IMG/VR virus record: IMGVR_UViG_3300022935_000005
Location: 216,914-280,913 of that record
From: a virus
Length of the DNA: 64,000 nucleotides
Reading direction: 5' to 3' (one strand)
The position numbers and the translations under genes were made by a program. Positions 23,894-31,762 of the stretch are shown piece by piece. The notes beneath the pieces are model-generated. The model was not told the origin of the DNA. It ran no database searches and was given only the letters and a program-made list of their open reading frames with translations. The first letter of the stretch is position 1; every line of letters starts with the position of its first letter.

Positions 23894-24211
23894 ATGAAAA
23901 TCACAAAGAACCAACTTAGAAGAATTATCAAAGAAGAGAAGACAAAACTTCTCGTTGAGATGAACGCTGTGGCAGACGCCGAGCGCTCCCTGGGTTTGTA
24001 CGCTAACGCATCCACAGTCGACAAGCTGTCTAGCGCCCTACAAAGTCTTTTGATGGAAGTCGAAACAGGTGCGATTGAAGACGGTCTTGAAGAAGATGAA
24101 GCTGAAGACATGGCAGCGAACGCTGGACTCATGGCAGTCGCTAACGCATTCCAGTCAGTGGGTATGATTGCTGAATACGACGCACTATACAGATTACTAC
24201 AGCGGGGTTAA
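23894..24211 (+). CDS. MKITK-leader protein 8
   Basis: 105 residues from ATG 23894 (the frame extends upstream but overlaps protein 7). Leader MKITKNQLRRIIKEEKTKLL ending VE before MNAV (L-V-E site). Helical body LSSALQSLLMEVETGAIEDG, then EDMAANAGLMAVANAFQ. Confidence 0.75.
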   Translation: MKITKNQLRRIIKEEKTKLLVEMNAVADAERSLGLYANASTVDKLSSALQSLLMEVETGAIEDGLEEDEAEDMAANAGLMAVANAFQSVGMIAEYDALYRLLQRG

Positions 24212-24217
24212 GACAAG

Positions 24218-24511
24218 ATGAAAATCACAAAGAACCAACTGCGAAGAATTATCAAGGAAGAGAAAGCGAAGCTTATGAACGAGCAGTTCAATTTTGCTGC
24301 TGCCGATCAAGAGATGATTAAGTGCGCTACACAGATGGGAGCTCTATTGGCAGGCCGGCCTGACGTTGCCACGGCAGTCCGTGATGCTCTAGCTGCAGGT
24401 CCTTTTAAGAAGGGAGCCGAGGCTCTTTTTAAAGCGTATGAGTCTGCACAAGCTGCTGCCGACACAGAGTACATGAGCTTTGGTGCCGGATACGATGACG
24501 ACGATTTTTAG
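24218..24511 (+). CDS. MKITK-leader protein 9
   Basis: 97 residues. Leader MKITKNQLRRIIKEEKAKLM ending NE before QFNF. Body: Ala-rich helices with one Cys and a C-terminal acidic tail GAGYDDDDF. Confidence 0.75.
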   Translation: MKITKNQLRRIIKEEKAKLMNEQFNFAAADQEMIKCATQMGALLAGRPDVATAVRDALAAGPFKKGAEALFKAYESAQAAADTEYMSFGAGYDDDDF

Positions 24512-24526
24512 GACTAGGAGAACAAA

Positions 24527-24988
24527 ATGAAAATCACAAAAAGACAATTACTTAGAATAATCAGAGAAGAAAAGGCCCGCATCGCTGAGCAGACTGTAGG
24601 TGTTGAAGACGTTTCTCAGTCAGAGGATGCGTTCGGTGGTGGAGACGTCGAGGAGGAGATCTTTGTCGATGCAGATGCCGATTCTTTACTGAACCAGAAC
24701 GATGATCCCGGTGAGGTTACCGACATCGAGGTCATACCTGAGCGTGTACGTTTGAAGAGACACCTCCGCAAGATTGTGTCAGAAGTTGCTGGCGGTGGTG
24801 GAGCGCTTCCTCCCGTTGATGACCTCGCTACTAAGCTTGCTAGTGTTGGATCTGAAGAAGCTCTTGACTTTATCCAGCGTGTTCTTGCCGCTATGTCGCG
24901 TAAAGCTGGCGCCTCGGCGGCTCCCGCTGAAGATGCAGTGGTAGAACCACCGGCTCCAATGCCCCCGGTTCCTGACGAAGAAGTTTAA
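24527..24988 (+). CDS. MKITK-leader protein 10
   Basis: 153 residues, AGGAG upstream. Leader MKITKRQLLRIIREEKARI ending AE before QTVG (I-A-E site, the same tripeptide as in T4 IPIII). Long acidic stretch (GGDVEEEIFVDADADS), a second basic helix VRLKRHLRKIVSEV, and a Pro/Ala-rich tail. Last of the simple leader proteins before the kinase. Confidence 0.75.
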   Translation: MKITKRQLLRIIREEKARIAEQTVGVEDVSQSEDAFGGGDVEEEIFVDADADSLLNQNDDPGEVTDIEVIPERVRLKRHLRKIVSEVAGGGGALPPVDDLATKLASVGSEEALDFIQRVLAAMSRKAGASAAPAEDAVVEPPAPMPPVPDEEV

Positions 24989-25012
24989 TTAGCTAGAAGA
25001 GGAGGATGCCTC

Positions 25013-25777
25013 ATGGAAAGCAAAAGCTTACGTCTTATAAGACAACTTATACGCGAATCTCTCCTCGCTGAAGGTGTCTATGATCCGGGGGTCCTGAAAG
25101 CTGTTTTTATGGCTGGCGGACCAGGAAGTGGAAAAAGCTTCACTGCTAAGAAGATCTTTGGTGTACCGAGAGAAGTTGCAGCATACGCGACAGGTACTGC
25201 TAGCGGCTTGAAGCTTGTCAATTCAGATCCAGCATTTGAACATTTCCTCAAGAAAGCGGGTATCGATCCTGCTAGCCTTGGAAAGATGTCAAAAGAGGAG
25301 TTCGAAGCTGTAACAGTCGGACCCGATAGTCCACGTGGTAAGGCAAAGACTCTCAGGGGCCAAGCTCAAGAACTATATCAGGGCGGCCGACTAGGGCTAG
25401 TCATCGACGGCACTGGAGACGACTTTGAAAAGATTAGTCGGAAGAAAGGTGAGCTTGAAAAGCTTGGGTACGATACCTACATGATTTTCGTCAACACCTC
25501 AGAAGAAGTGGCACTACAAAGAAACAGAGATCGTGAACGCAAGCTTCCTGACGAACTCGTATCTCAGATCTGGGGTGATGTCCAAAAGAACCTCGGCGCG
25601 TTTCAACAACTCTTCGGTTCTGACCGCATCGCGATTATTGACAATACAGAGTACGGTCCAGTTCCAGAAAAAGTCCAGAAAGCCGTTGACAAGTTCATCT
25701 CTCAACCAGTTAAGAATATCATCGGTAAGAAGTGGATTGAGAACGAGCTTCGTATGAAAGACCGCTCTGACAAATAA
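25013..25777 (+). CDS. P-loop kinase (zeta-toxin-like) with leader
   Basis: 254 residues, GAGGAGG upstream. N terminus SLRLIRQLIRESLLAEGVYD mimics the array leader and has an L-A-E|G site. A P-loop kinase follows: Walker A GGPGSGKSFTAKK (about 35-47), VNSDPAFEHF, a central region ending LVIDGTGDDFEKI (Walker B-like), and a lid NRDRERKLPDELV. Closest in style to zeta-toxin/polynucleotide-kinase-like enzymes that phosphorylate small substrates. The leader and position suggest it is packaged in the head and delivered with DNA. Substrate unknown. Confidence 0.8.
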   Translation: MESKSLRLIRQLIRESLLAEGVYDPGVLKAVFMAGGPGSGKSFTAKKIFGVPREVAAYATGTASGLKLVNSDPAFEHFLKKAGIDPASLGKMSKEEFEAVTVGPDSPRGKAKTLRGQAQELYQGGRLGLVIDGTGDDFEKISRKKGELEKLGYDTYMIFVNTSEEVALQRNRDRERKLPDELVSQIWGDVQKNLGAFQQLFGSDRIAIIDNTEYGPVPEKVQKAVDKFISQPVKNIIGKKWIENELRMKDRSDK

Positions 25778-25795
25778 ATAACCAATAATTTTGAA

Positions 25796-25864
25796 AATCG
25801 TGCAATTGACTGCTCCCTGTGGTATAATAAGAATGTAAGAGGGTAGGGGAAATGGTTCCCCACC
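25796..25864 (+). promoter_or_regulatory. AATCGTGCAA-type promoter with 5' hairpin
   Basis: AATCGTGCAAT 25796-25806, extended -10 TGGTATAAT (hexamer 25823-25828), then hairpin GGT-GGGGAA (25842-25851)/TTCCCC-ACC (25856-25864). Drives 25882. Confidence 0.8.
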
Positions 25865-25881
25865 TAACCATAGGAGTCAAC

Positions 25882-26697
25882 ATGCCCCGTAAGTCCCGCA
25901 CTCTTCGTCTTCAGCAGGCTCAAGCCCTCGAGGCTGCGTGGGCAAAGTCTCCCTTCATCAACGACTACCGCCACCGGTTCATCCGTGATATGATCGCTCG
26001 GCTCGAGCGTGATCGCGGTACATCCACCAAGCAGCGAAACTGGCTGGACACTCTCATCGAGGAGGGCGTCCCGGTTGTCGAGAACAAGAACCCCGAGCTC
26101 ACGGCGCAGATTGATGCTGCCATTGCGGCTTTCGCCGCAGCTGGCACTTCCTACGACTGGGAGCACAACGTCCTCGTCGACATGCGACCTCGAGTTCTTC
26201 TCGGTAAGTCGATGTCGGAAAAGCAGATGGGCCTTCTTACTCGGCTCTGCTTTGACGGCGAGCAGCTCGCGAAGGGTAACGTCTGGACACCAGACGAAGA
26301 AACAATCGAACAACTCAAGAACGCCGTACGCCTCTACAAGGGTTACGCCGTGCAGTGGCGGGCAGAGCGCCCAGCGGTTTTCCGAGCTGTCACCGATGTC
26401 GAAAACTTCCTAAACCTGGGTGATCAGCTCAAAGCAGCCGCGGCCGATAAGCTCCTCAATGCTGTTTCTGGCAAGCTCAAGAAGGTCAATAAGCCTCGCT
26501 TCAAGACTGGAGACGTTGGCAAGAAAACCGTGACCAAATGGAACCCGTCCACCCACCGCCACGAAGCTGTTGAAACCCAGCGCCTTGTCTGCGTGAGTGA
26601 TGTGTATGTCACTAAAGACGGGTTGATCGTCAATGACTGGCTACTCCCCACTGGTGAGTTCAAGACTATTGCTGCTGAGCAGGTGGCAAAGCGATGA
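25882..26697 (+). CDS. hypothetical protein of early-type cluster
   Basis: 271 residues from ATG 25882 (TAGGAG 6 nt upstream; the ATG at 25852 would be inside the leader hairpin). Helical N-terminal two thirds (LEAAWAKSPFINDYRHRFIR, MSEKQMGLLTRLCFDGEQL). The C-terminal 75 residues look beta (FKTGDVGKKTVTKW, RLVCVSDVYVTKDGLIVNDW). The largest gene of the AATCGTGC-driven clusters, with GC-rich codons. No family recognised. Confidence 0.75.
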   Translation: MPRKSRTLRLQQAQALEAAWAKSPFINDYRHRFIRDMIARLERDRGTSTKQRNWLDTLIEEGVPVVENKNPELTAQIDAAIAAFAAAGTSYDWEHNVLVDMRPRVLLGKSMSEKQMGLLTRLCFDGEQLAKGNVWTPDEETIEQLKNAVRLYKGYAVQWRAERPAVFRAVTDVENFLNLGDQLKAAAADKLLNAVSGKLKKVNKPRFKTGDVGKKTVTKWNPSTHRHEAVETQRLVCVSDVYVTKDGLIVNDWLLPTGEFKTIAAEQVAKR

Positions 26698-26909
26698 ATA
26701 AAAGCCAGCTCAATTGGTATGTCGGCAAAGTTGTCTATGATCACGCGTACTTCAAGACTGGTCTTGTGATTCGTACTCCCGCTAGCTGGACAGATACTGA
26801 TGGTCAAGACCATGCTTGGGATTTCGATATCTTGTACGAAGATGGTGAACTCGGGCAAGCTGATCTAGATGAGCTAGAGGTGGTAAATGCCGAAACTCAA
26901 GAAGGGTGA
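26694..26909 (+). CDS. small SH3-like protein
   Basis: 71 residues. WYVGKVVYDHAYFKTGLVI, then WDFDILYEDGELGQADLDEL. Barrel family with GKVV in place of GDLV. Overlaps both neighbours. Confidence 0.6.
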   Translation: MNKSQLNWYVGKVVYDHAYFKTGLVIRTPASWTDTDGQDHAWDFDILYEDGELGQADLDELEVVNAETQEG

Positions 26910-27087
26910 TCTGGTCCGGCTTAAAGGCGATTGGACACCTGAAGATGAATACTACAAACCAATGCTCGTTGTTGGTACATTCACTCGAAACAAGAGAGAA
27001 GGACAATGGGTTGTGTGCTTACGAGGCGAAGAAACCATATCGTATACTGCGCTGATGCTGGATAAAGTAGGAGATGACAATGACTGA
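26887..27087 (+). CDS. small SH3-like protein
   Basis: 66 residues. MPKLKKGDLVRLKGDWTPED then MLVVGTFTRNKREGQWVVCL. KKGDLVRLK is the family motif. Starts 20 nt inside the upstream gene with GAGGTGG upstream. Confidence 0.65.
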   Translation: MPKLKKGDLVRLKGDWTPEDEYYKPMLVVGTFTRNKREGQWVVCLRGEETISYTALMLDKVGDDND

Positions 27088-27289
27088 CAAGTGGCCACAA
27101 TGCTGGGACTGCGGCGACGAGTTCAATCCGAAGAGAAAAGCTCTTGGATACGAGCACTGCCTTAGCTGTGGAGACGATTACGCTCAGAAAGAGGCGATCA
27201 GAAAAAGTAAGTGCACGGCCCCAGCTTATAATAAAGGTAACTATGTGTACATCAGTTCTAAAGCTGACGCTAGAGATATTGGGAGGTAG
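27080..27289 (+). CDS. small zinc-ribbon phage protein
   Basis: 69 residues; ATG 27080 is preferred over 27074 because AGGAG is then 6 nt away. CWDCGDEFNPKRKALGYEHC and LSCGDDYAQ give two CxxC pairs for zinc, followed by APAYNKGNYVYIS. I recall this arrangement from small proteins of marine myophages; role unknown. Confidence 0.7.
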   Translation: MTDKWPQCWDCGDEFNPKRKALGYEHCLSCGDDYAQKEAIRKSKCTAPAYNKGNYVYISSKADARDIGR

Positions 27290-27291
27290 AA

Positions 27292-27501
27292 ATGGGATTT
27301 GAAGTCGGTGATACAGTCATGTGGACAGACACAGAGTCACCCTACTCTAAGTGGTTCTATAGCCAGATAGGTGTAATTAAGAACATCACCAACGGTCACT
27401 GTAGGGTAAACTGGCTCTTTCCAGTGAAGTATTACAACACATACGTAAAGTCTAGCGATTTTGGGTTAGTGCACTTTTCAAAGCCGCAGATGAAAAGCTA
27501 G
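27292..27501 (+). CDS. small SH3-like protein
   Basis: 69 residues. MGFEVGDTVMWTDTESPYSK, QIGVIKNITNGHCRVNWLFP and VKSSDFGLVHF. GDTV variant of the family. Confidence 0.65.
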   Translation: MGFEVGDTVMWTDTESPYSKWFYSQIGVIKNITNGHCRVNWLFPVKYYNTYVKSSDFGLVHFSKPQMKS

Positions 27502-27532
27502 TACTTCGAAACTATTATTTTAAGGGGGCGTC

Positions 27533-27682
27533 ATGAAAACAAAGAACCAGAAAAAGTTGTTTAAGACACGGAACTGGCTTGCTGTCACCGCGCACTTTAA
27601 GACCGGTGCTGGTCATCATGGCGACAAGAACAAGTACAGCCGTAAGAAGAAGCATAAGAAATCACTAGCAGGAGATGAATAA
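27533..27682 (+). CDS. small basic protein
   Basis: 49 residues, MKTKNQKKLFKTRNWLAVTA then HFKTGAGHHGDKNKYSRKKK. Lys/His-rich, likely nucleic-acid binding. AGGGGGCGTC upstream. The H/KFxxGAG..KxK pattern is familiar from small phage proteins. Confidence 0.65.
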   Translation: MKTKNQKKLFKTRNWLAVTAHFKTGAGHHGDKNKYSRKKKHKKSLAGDE

Positions 27683-27874
27683 ATGTACGTTACTGAAATC
27701 ATACGTATTGAGTCTTGTCGGTCCATTGGACCTATTTTTTTCTCTGGAGAACTTGCGTCATCGCAGTTTAGGGAAGTAAGTGATGCTCGAAAAGCCGCTA
27801 GAGACTGGTGCGAAAAGAATAGTGTTGATATGGATACGATCAAGATCGTCAGTAGCATCGTGGGGTGCTTATGA
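27683..27874 (+). CDS. hypothetical protein
   Basis: 63 residues. MYVTEIIRIESCRSIGPIFF then REVSDARKAARDWCEKNSV. Begins immediately after the upstream stop; AGGAG upstream. Mixed alpha/beta, unknown. Confidence 0.6.
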   Translation: MYVTEIIRIESCRSIGPIFFSGELASSQFREVSDARKAARDWCEKNSVDMDTIKIVSSIVGCL

Positions 27875-28023
27875 TCGAACTGATACCTGTCGTAGCAATC
27901 ACCGCTCTCGTTTACATCATAGCTCGTACTGTTAGTTACGCTGAAGCAAGTCACAAAGCTGCGCAAAAAGAAAAGCTGGAACAAGAGCGAAAAAAGCGAA
28001 TCGCTGAGCTTTACGGAAGATAA
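27871..28023 (+). CDS. small single-pass membrane protein
   Basis: 50 residues: one membrane helix (about 4-21), then a highly charged helix KAAQKEKLEQERKKRIAELY. ATGA overlap upstream. Its stop codon overlaps the AATCGTGC box of the next promoter. Confidence 0.6.
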   Translation: MIELIPVVAITALVYIIARTVSYAEASHKAAQKEKLEQERKKRIAELYGR

Positions 28024-28055
28024 TCGTGCAAGCACAGGTCAAACTGTTGTATAAT
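28022..28055 (+). promoter_or_regulatory. AATCGTGCAAG-type promoter
   Basis: AATCGTGCAAG 28022-28032, -10 TATAAT 28050-28055 preceded by TGT TG. Begins within the TAA of the upstream gene. A weak leader stem GTCAA/TTGAC follows at about 28073-28091. Confidence 0.75.
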
Positions 28056-28078
28056 ATAAATGTTGGTAAGGAGGTCAA

Positions 28079-28219
28079 TTGGAAAACTTGACGAACATTG
28101 AGAACTGGATTATCGTTGGAAAAGCAATGATTCAGATCACTTACAACTTTTGGCCCTGTGTTGCTCTGTTCATGGGGTATTGTGTGTACGAAACTTTTTT
28201 TATGAAGGAAGAGCGATAA
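28079..28219 (+). CDS. tiny membrane protein
   Basis: 46 residues, TTG start after AAGGAGG (28068-28074). MENLTNIENWIIVG then a membrane helix ITYNFWPCVALFMGYCVY. Stop overlaps the next ATG (TAATG). Unknown. Confidence 0.55.
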   Translation: MENLTNIENWIIVGKAMIQITYNFWPCVALFMGYCVYETFFMKEER

Positions 28220-28674
28220 TGAAGTACGAGACTTTGGTAAAGAAACTTAAGAAACGACTTGGTGAAGACATCGATATTCAAGTTGGTGAATACAAGGATT
28301 TCCTTGTCTACGGGGGTAGAGTCCTCTCTTGGCGGAAGGACATCGATGGTCAAGTCCGAGGGTTTCACACAAAAGGCGTCGGCCAGGAGTCTTGTCCACA
28401 CACTGATTATTATCCGGGAACGTGGTGGGATAACGCAACACAGATGATCGACAGCGTCTGCCCACCACCTCCGAAGTTTGTTCCAGGACAGTACGTCCGA
28501 TTCAAAGACAACAAGCGAAATCAACGCGCAGGTCTAGTCGGTAAGTCAGACTTGGTGGTTGAAGCTAAAAGTAAGTATTCAGTCACTTTGATGAATATGT
28601 CTACTAGCACCCATCCAGTCTGGGGTCAGCAAACAATCGTTTTCAATGAAAGAGATCTAGAGCTAGTAAGCTAG
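28219..28674 (+). CDS. hypothetical protein
   Basis: 151 residues from ATG 28219. N-terminal basic helix (MKYETLVKKLKKRLGEDIDI), a middle beta part, then a second module PPPKFVPGQYVRFKDNKRNQ, like the PGDxV barrel. May be a fusion of a unique domain to the recurring small barrel. Confidence 0.65.
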   Translation: MKYETLVKKLKKRLGEDIDIQVGEYKDFLVYGGRVLSWRKDIDGQVRGFHTKGVGQESCPHTDYYPGTWWDNATQMIDSVCPPPPKFVPGQYVRFKDNKRNQRAGLVGKSDLVVEAKSKYSVTLMNMSTSTHPVWGQQTIVFNERDLELVS

Positions 28675-28685
28675 AAGGGAAAATA

Positions 28686-29051
28686 ATGGCCTTCGCGGTT
28701 AAGAACAACAAGGGTGATATCGACAAACGGAAGACAAACACTCTTGCGAAACAACTAGAAAAGTCTTGCAAGAATATTAATAAGACAGTCTTGAAAGAGG
28801 TTACTACATTCAAGAAGATGGCCGAAGAGTTCGAGGTTGATGATTCTTTCTGGCGTGCGGCAGCTCACCGAGCGATGCTTACGCTACACAAAGACAATAT
28901 GGATGTCTGGCTGTCTGCCGAGTTTGGTGATCTCTTTGGTAATGCAGATTTGCATAATCCAACCAACATTAACAGCTGGGTCGACATCGAGAGGCTAGAA
29001 AGCGCTCGACAGAAATGGGAAGAAAAACAAAAGAAGAAGGAGAACAAATGA
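28686..29051 (+). CDS. hypothetical helical protein
   Basis: 121 residues. Basic N terminus (KNNKGDIDKRKTN), helical middle with VDDSFWRAAAHRAMLTLHKD, and a Lys/Glu C-terminal tail. Overlaps the HAD gene by 4 nt. No known domain. Confidence 0.65.
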   Translation: MAFAVKNNKGDIDKRKTNTLAKQLEKSCKNINKTVLKEVTTFKKMAEEFEVDDSFWRAAAHRAMLTLHKDNMDVWLSAEFGDLFGNADLHNPTNINSWVDIERLESARQKWEEKQKKKENK

Positions 29052-29410
29052 AGAAGTATCACACGTATTTTTTTGATATCGATGGAACGATTTTCGTATA
29101 TCGAAAGTTTGAGACATACGGAGATTCGCCTGCGGTGCTGACCCCAGGAGCCCTTGAGAAGCTTCGAGAGATCAAGGATGCTGGTCACACCATCATTCTT
29201 ACTACAGCCCGGCCAGAAGAGCTCCGCGACCTTACAGTGGTAGAGTTGAGAGGTGCCGGAGTTCCTTACGACCAGCTGGTAATGGGACTAGCTCGAGGGC
29301 CCCGCCATCTTGTGAATGATATGTCGCCGAATGAACCGGGTGAGAGGGCCACTGGCTGGAACCTAACCAGAGATGAAGGTCTTGAAAAAATTGAAGTTGT
29401 TAGAGTCTAA
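29048..29410 (+). CDS. HAD-superfamily phosphatase-like protein
   Basis: 120 residues from ATG 29048. Motif I YFFDIDGTIF (catalytic Asp pair), motif II TTARPEELRD, conserved Lys region and a late NDMSP acidic motif. Short cap-less HAD, comparable to polynucleotide 3'-phosphatase-like or capsule-biosynthesis phosphatases. Its stop overlaps that of the convergent vWA lipoprotein gene (CTAA). Confidence 0.8.
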   Translation: MKKYHTYFFDIDGTIFVYRKFETYGDSPAVLTPGALEKLREIKDAGHTIILTTARPEELRDLTVVELRGAGVPYDQLVMGLARGPRHLVNDMSPNEPGERATGWNLTRDEGLEKIEVVRV

Positions 29411-30369
29411 CTGCTGACCACGTAGCCGACTTCAACTAGAGCACCGCCACTGGGTATGACTGTGAAAAGCACAGTGTTAGTTGCGACGTCGAACGTCCAA
29501 TCAAGATATTCTGACCCGTCGACAAATACTCTTATTGTCTGTTCTATCGGAGTGTATGACAACGTGATGGATTCATAGGGTTCTATTTGATCGGTCGCCG
29601 CACTGACTCCGGGGGTCCAGTCTTCAGAACATATATCAACGATCGTACCGAACATCAGGTTAGTTGCATCCATGTATCGTACACCAACGTCTGAGCTCCC
29701 TACGGGAACCTCACACACTGACTGGTCTTCTTCTTGCATAACAATGCTTGCAAGAAAAACGTTCCCGAACCGTCTAGAGGTATACCACATCACAAACTCA
29801 TTAGCTGTAGCGAATGTAGTGCTTTGATCATCTTCATCGCTAACGAAAACAACGAGAAGCGCAGCATCATGTCTCATCCAAGACGCAGCGTATGGATTAT
29901 ATTGCATATAGTGATATAACGCGTCAAAACCCTCTTCGTCAGCTCCCGTGCCCATCGCCGCGTACATGTCCTCTGCGTCAGTTATTGTATCACCCGGTAC
30001 CAGAGGGAACTGCTGTTCCACCTCTGCTTCTTCCGGGTCTGTTGGTATCATTATCAACCGCCAACCAGTTGGGGGTAAAGATAGCATCATTTGCTCAATG
30101 CCTACCAACAATCGATCTTGGAATTGCTGCATTGATCCGCTAGTATCAATAACCCATATGATATCGACACCATCGACAGCAGAAACCTGTACAAATGAAT
30201 CAATCCAAATGTCTGCTTCCTCGATCGGTGTCTCGACTTCGACTGGCACTTCGACGACGACTTCGACTTCGACTGGTACTTCAACAACTTTTTCGTATAC
30301 TAGAGTCTGATCAGAGCCACAGCCGGCGAGCAGTGATATTGATAGGATGATGTGTGGGAAGAGCTTCAT
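29407..30369 (-). CDS. von Willebrand A lipoprotein
   Basis: 320 residues on the minus strand. Lipobox LLAGC at 14-18 gives a lipid-anchored exported protein. It continues with the Val/Glu/Pro repeat VEVPVEVEVVVEVPVEVE (stalk). A vWA domain follows (about 65-240), IIWVIDTSGSMQQ carrying DxSGS, and LLVVFVSDEDDQSTTF, an acidic stretch that closely matches VFTDEEDQS in the 52332 protein. C-terminal beta module. It has its own minus-strand promoter. Host-type surface protein carried by the phage; may coat or block the host envelope (inference). Confidence 0.8.
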   Translation of the reverse strand: MKLFPHIILSISLLAGCGSDQTLVYEKVVEVPVEVEVVVEVPVEVETPIEEADIWIDSFVQVSAVDGVDIIWVIDTSGSMQQFQDRLLVGIEQMMLSLPPTGWRLIMIPTDPEEAEVEQQFPLVPGDTITDAEDMYAAMGTGADEEGFDALYHYMQYNPYAASWMRHDAALLVVFVSDEDDQSTTFATANEFVMWYTSRRFGNVFLASIVMQEEDQSVCEVPVGSSDVGVRYMDATNLMFGTIVDICSEDWTPGVSAATDQIEPYESITLSYTPIEQTIRVFVDGSEYLDWTFDVATNTVLFTVIPSGGALVEVGYVVSS

Positions 30370-30387
30370 TGTGGTCCCTTATTTGTA

Positions 30388-30417
30388 ACTATACAGAAGA
30401 GAGCTATTTGTGTTTAC
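30388..30417 (-). promoter_or_regulatory. minus-strand promoter of the vWA lipoprotein
   Basis: On the minus strand: GTAAAC (30417-30412), 18-nt spacer, TATAGT (30393-30388). A T4-late-like TATAAATA also lies further upstream on the same strand (30443-30436). Confidence 0.5.
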
Positions 30418-30461
30418 CTAACACTCAAAGGCGTATATTTATATCTGCAAGGAGTTTGACT

Positions 30462-30851
30462 ATGAAAATAACAGAAAGCAACATCAGAAAGATAATCAGA
30501 GAAGAGCTCTCCTCACTTATGGAGCAGGACGAGGCGAAGCCAAAGAAGCTCGATGATCTTGACTTTAAGTCTGATGACCGAATGGAGTATGAGAGATGGG
30601 CTCGTTCTGCTGGTCACGTTTCTCCTGAAGTCCAATCAACTCTAGTTTCGTATTTCTTAAACCAAAATCTACAGAATGCTCATGACTTGCACCAGAGGCT
30701 CTGTGACGAACTCGGTTTAGACCATGATGCAGTGATGGCGGCTATGGAAAACCGACTAGAAAAAGAAGAAGATCCAGCTGCAGAGGAATCTGCTCGAGAG
30801 CTCGATCTAGCACGCGTCGCAGAAGCAGTATCTGCAATCTCTAAGCTGTAA
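30462..30851 (+). CDS. MKITE-leader protein
   Basis: 129 residues, AAGGAG upstream. Leader MKITESNIRKIIREELSSLM with L-M-E before QDEAKPKK, the same leader family as the 21-25 kb array but placed alone. Helical acidic body (SPEVQSTLVSYFLNQNLQNA, ESARELDLARVAEAV). A TATTTATA element lies 19-26 nt before the start. Confidence 0.75.
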   Translation: MKITESNIRKIIREELSSLMEQDEAKPKKLDDLDFKSDDRMEYERWARSAGHVSPEVQSTLVSYFLNQNLQNAHDLHQRLCDELGLDHDAVMAAMENRLEKEEDPAAEESARELDLARVAEAVSAISKL

Positions 30852-30908
30852 CATCTCATCAGGTTCCTGAAGAAAGAATACTTATAGAGTAAGGAACTGG
30901 AGATAGCG

Positions 30909-31205
30909 ATGAAAATTGAAGAGCTTGCGCCCGGAATGCTACTCAAGCCGATCCCGGGTTATGTCTGGGTAGAAATACCGTGGAAGGGCAGCTCTGGTAA
31001 AGTGGTCGGGTCGTACATCAAGGTTTGTACCGATAGGTATAACCCTGCTCCAGAAGAGATGGTTCGTTGCGAAAGAGTCTTGTACCTCGGAGATTCAAGC
31101 TTAACAGGTGTTATGCCCACTCCCGGTAAGCAGGTAGTCCTTGCATGGGGATCAAAAATGACGATCGATCCGACGAGCTGGCGTTTCATCTGTCAAGTTA
31201 CCTAA
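30909..31205 (+). CDS. hypothetical beta-barrel protein
   Basis: 98 residues, GGAG upstream. MKIEELAPGMLLKPIPGYVW then KVVGSYIKVC and MVRCERVLYLGDSS. Larger relative of the small-barrel family (APGMLL in place of KVGDLV). Unknown. Confidence 0.65.
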   Translation: MKIEELAPGMLLKPIPGYVWVEIPWKGSSGKVVGSYIKVCTDRYNPAPEEMVRCERVLYLGDSSLTGVMPTPGKQVVLAWGSKMTIDPTSWRFICQVT

Positions 31206-31287
31206 AATTGTACATTGATTGTACAGAAGCATATTTCCCTATAGAATAAATGGTGTACAGTATTACTCGGTGGGAAATATTACTCAG

Positions 31288-31560
31288 ATGAAGAATATAG
31301 ACATTAAACTTAGCTCTGGTGAAGGCGCGATAGTGTTTCGCGGTGAAGGAGTGGAGTTCTATTATCCAGATGGCGGGCCCATCGATCTTCGAGAAACGTT
31401 TGAGTTTTTAACTTTCGCGCTTATGAAGCACGAGTGGTTAGCTGAGTGGTACGAGTATCTCGCATCTGCCGAAGCGCTTAGAGACCTTGCTGGTGAAAAT
31501 GATAAGCCGCATCTTAGGTTGATAGTTGGAGGAAAATCAGACGATGAAATTGAGTCATAG
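31288..31560 (+). CDS. hypothetical protein, start uncertain
   Basis: 90 residues from ATG 31288 (MKNIDIKLSSGEG). The frame is open back to a TTG at 31219, but that lies on a TTGTAC/TAGAAT promoter-like sequence (31219-31247), so a later start is likelier. Beta N-terminal part, helical C-terminal part (FALMKHEWLAEWYEYLASAE). Confidence 0.55.
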   Translation: MKNIDIKLSSGEGAIVFRGEGVEFYYPDGGPIDLRETFEFLTFALMKHEWLAEWYEYLASAEALRDLAGENDKPHLRLIVGGKSDDEIES

Positions 31561-31762
31561 CACACAGAGAGCTATCGTTCTTGCTACTTTTGTAGCTGGA
31601 CTTTTAGTTATACTATACCCATTCTTAGAAGGTGTCGTCCTCGCTCCTTCTTCACAAGAGTTTCTTGCAAAACCAACGCAAGCTCCTGAAGAAAACCCAG
31701 CCTTCACCCCATTATATCCTGAGGGCTCTGGAGAGAGGGTTCCAGCAATTGGAAAACAGTAA
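31544..31762 (+). CDS. small membrane-anchored protein
   Basis: 72 residues from ATG 31544, TTGGAGG upstream. One membrane helix (about 9-28, AIVLATFVAGLLVILYPFL), then a Pro-rich periplasmic tail. Overlaps both neighbours; possibly a lysis accessory, unproven. Confidence 0.6.
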   Translation: MKLSHSTQRAIVLATFVAGLLVILYPFLEGVVLAPSSQEFLAKPTQAPEENPAFTPLYPEGSGERVPAIGKQ

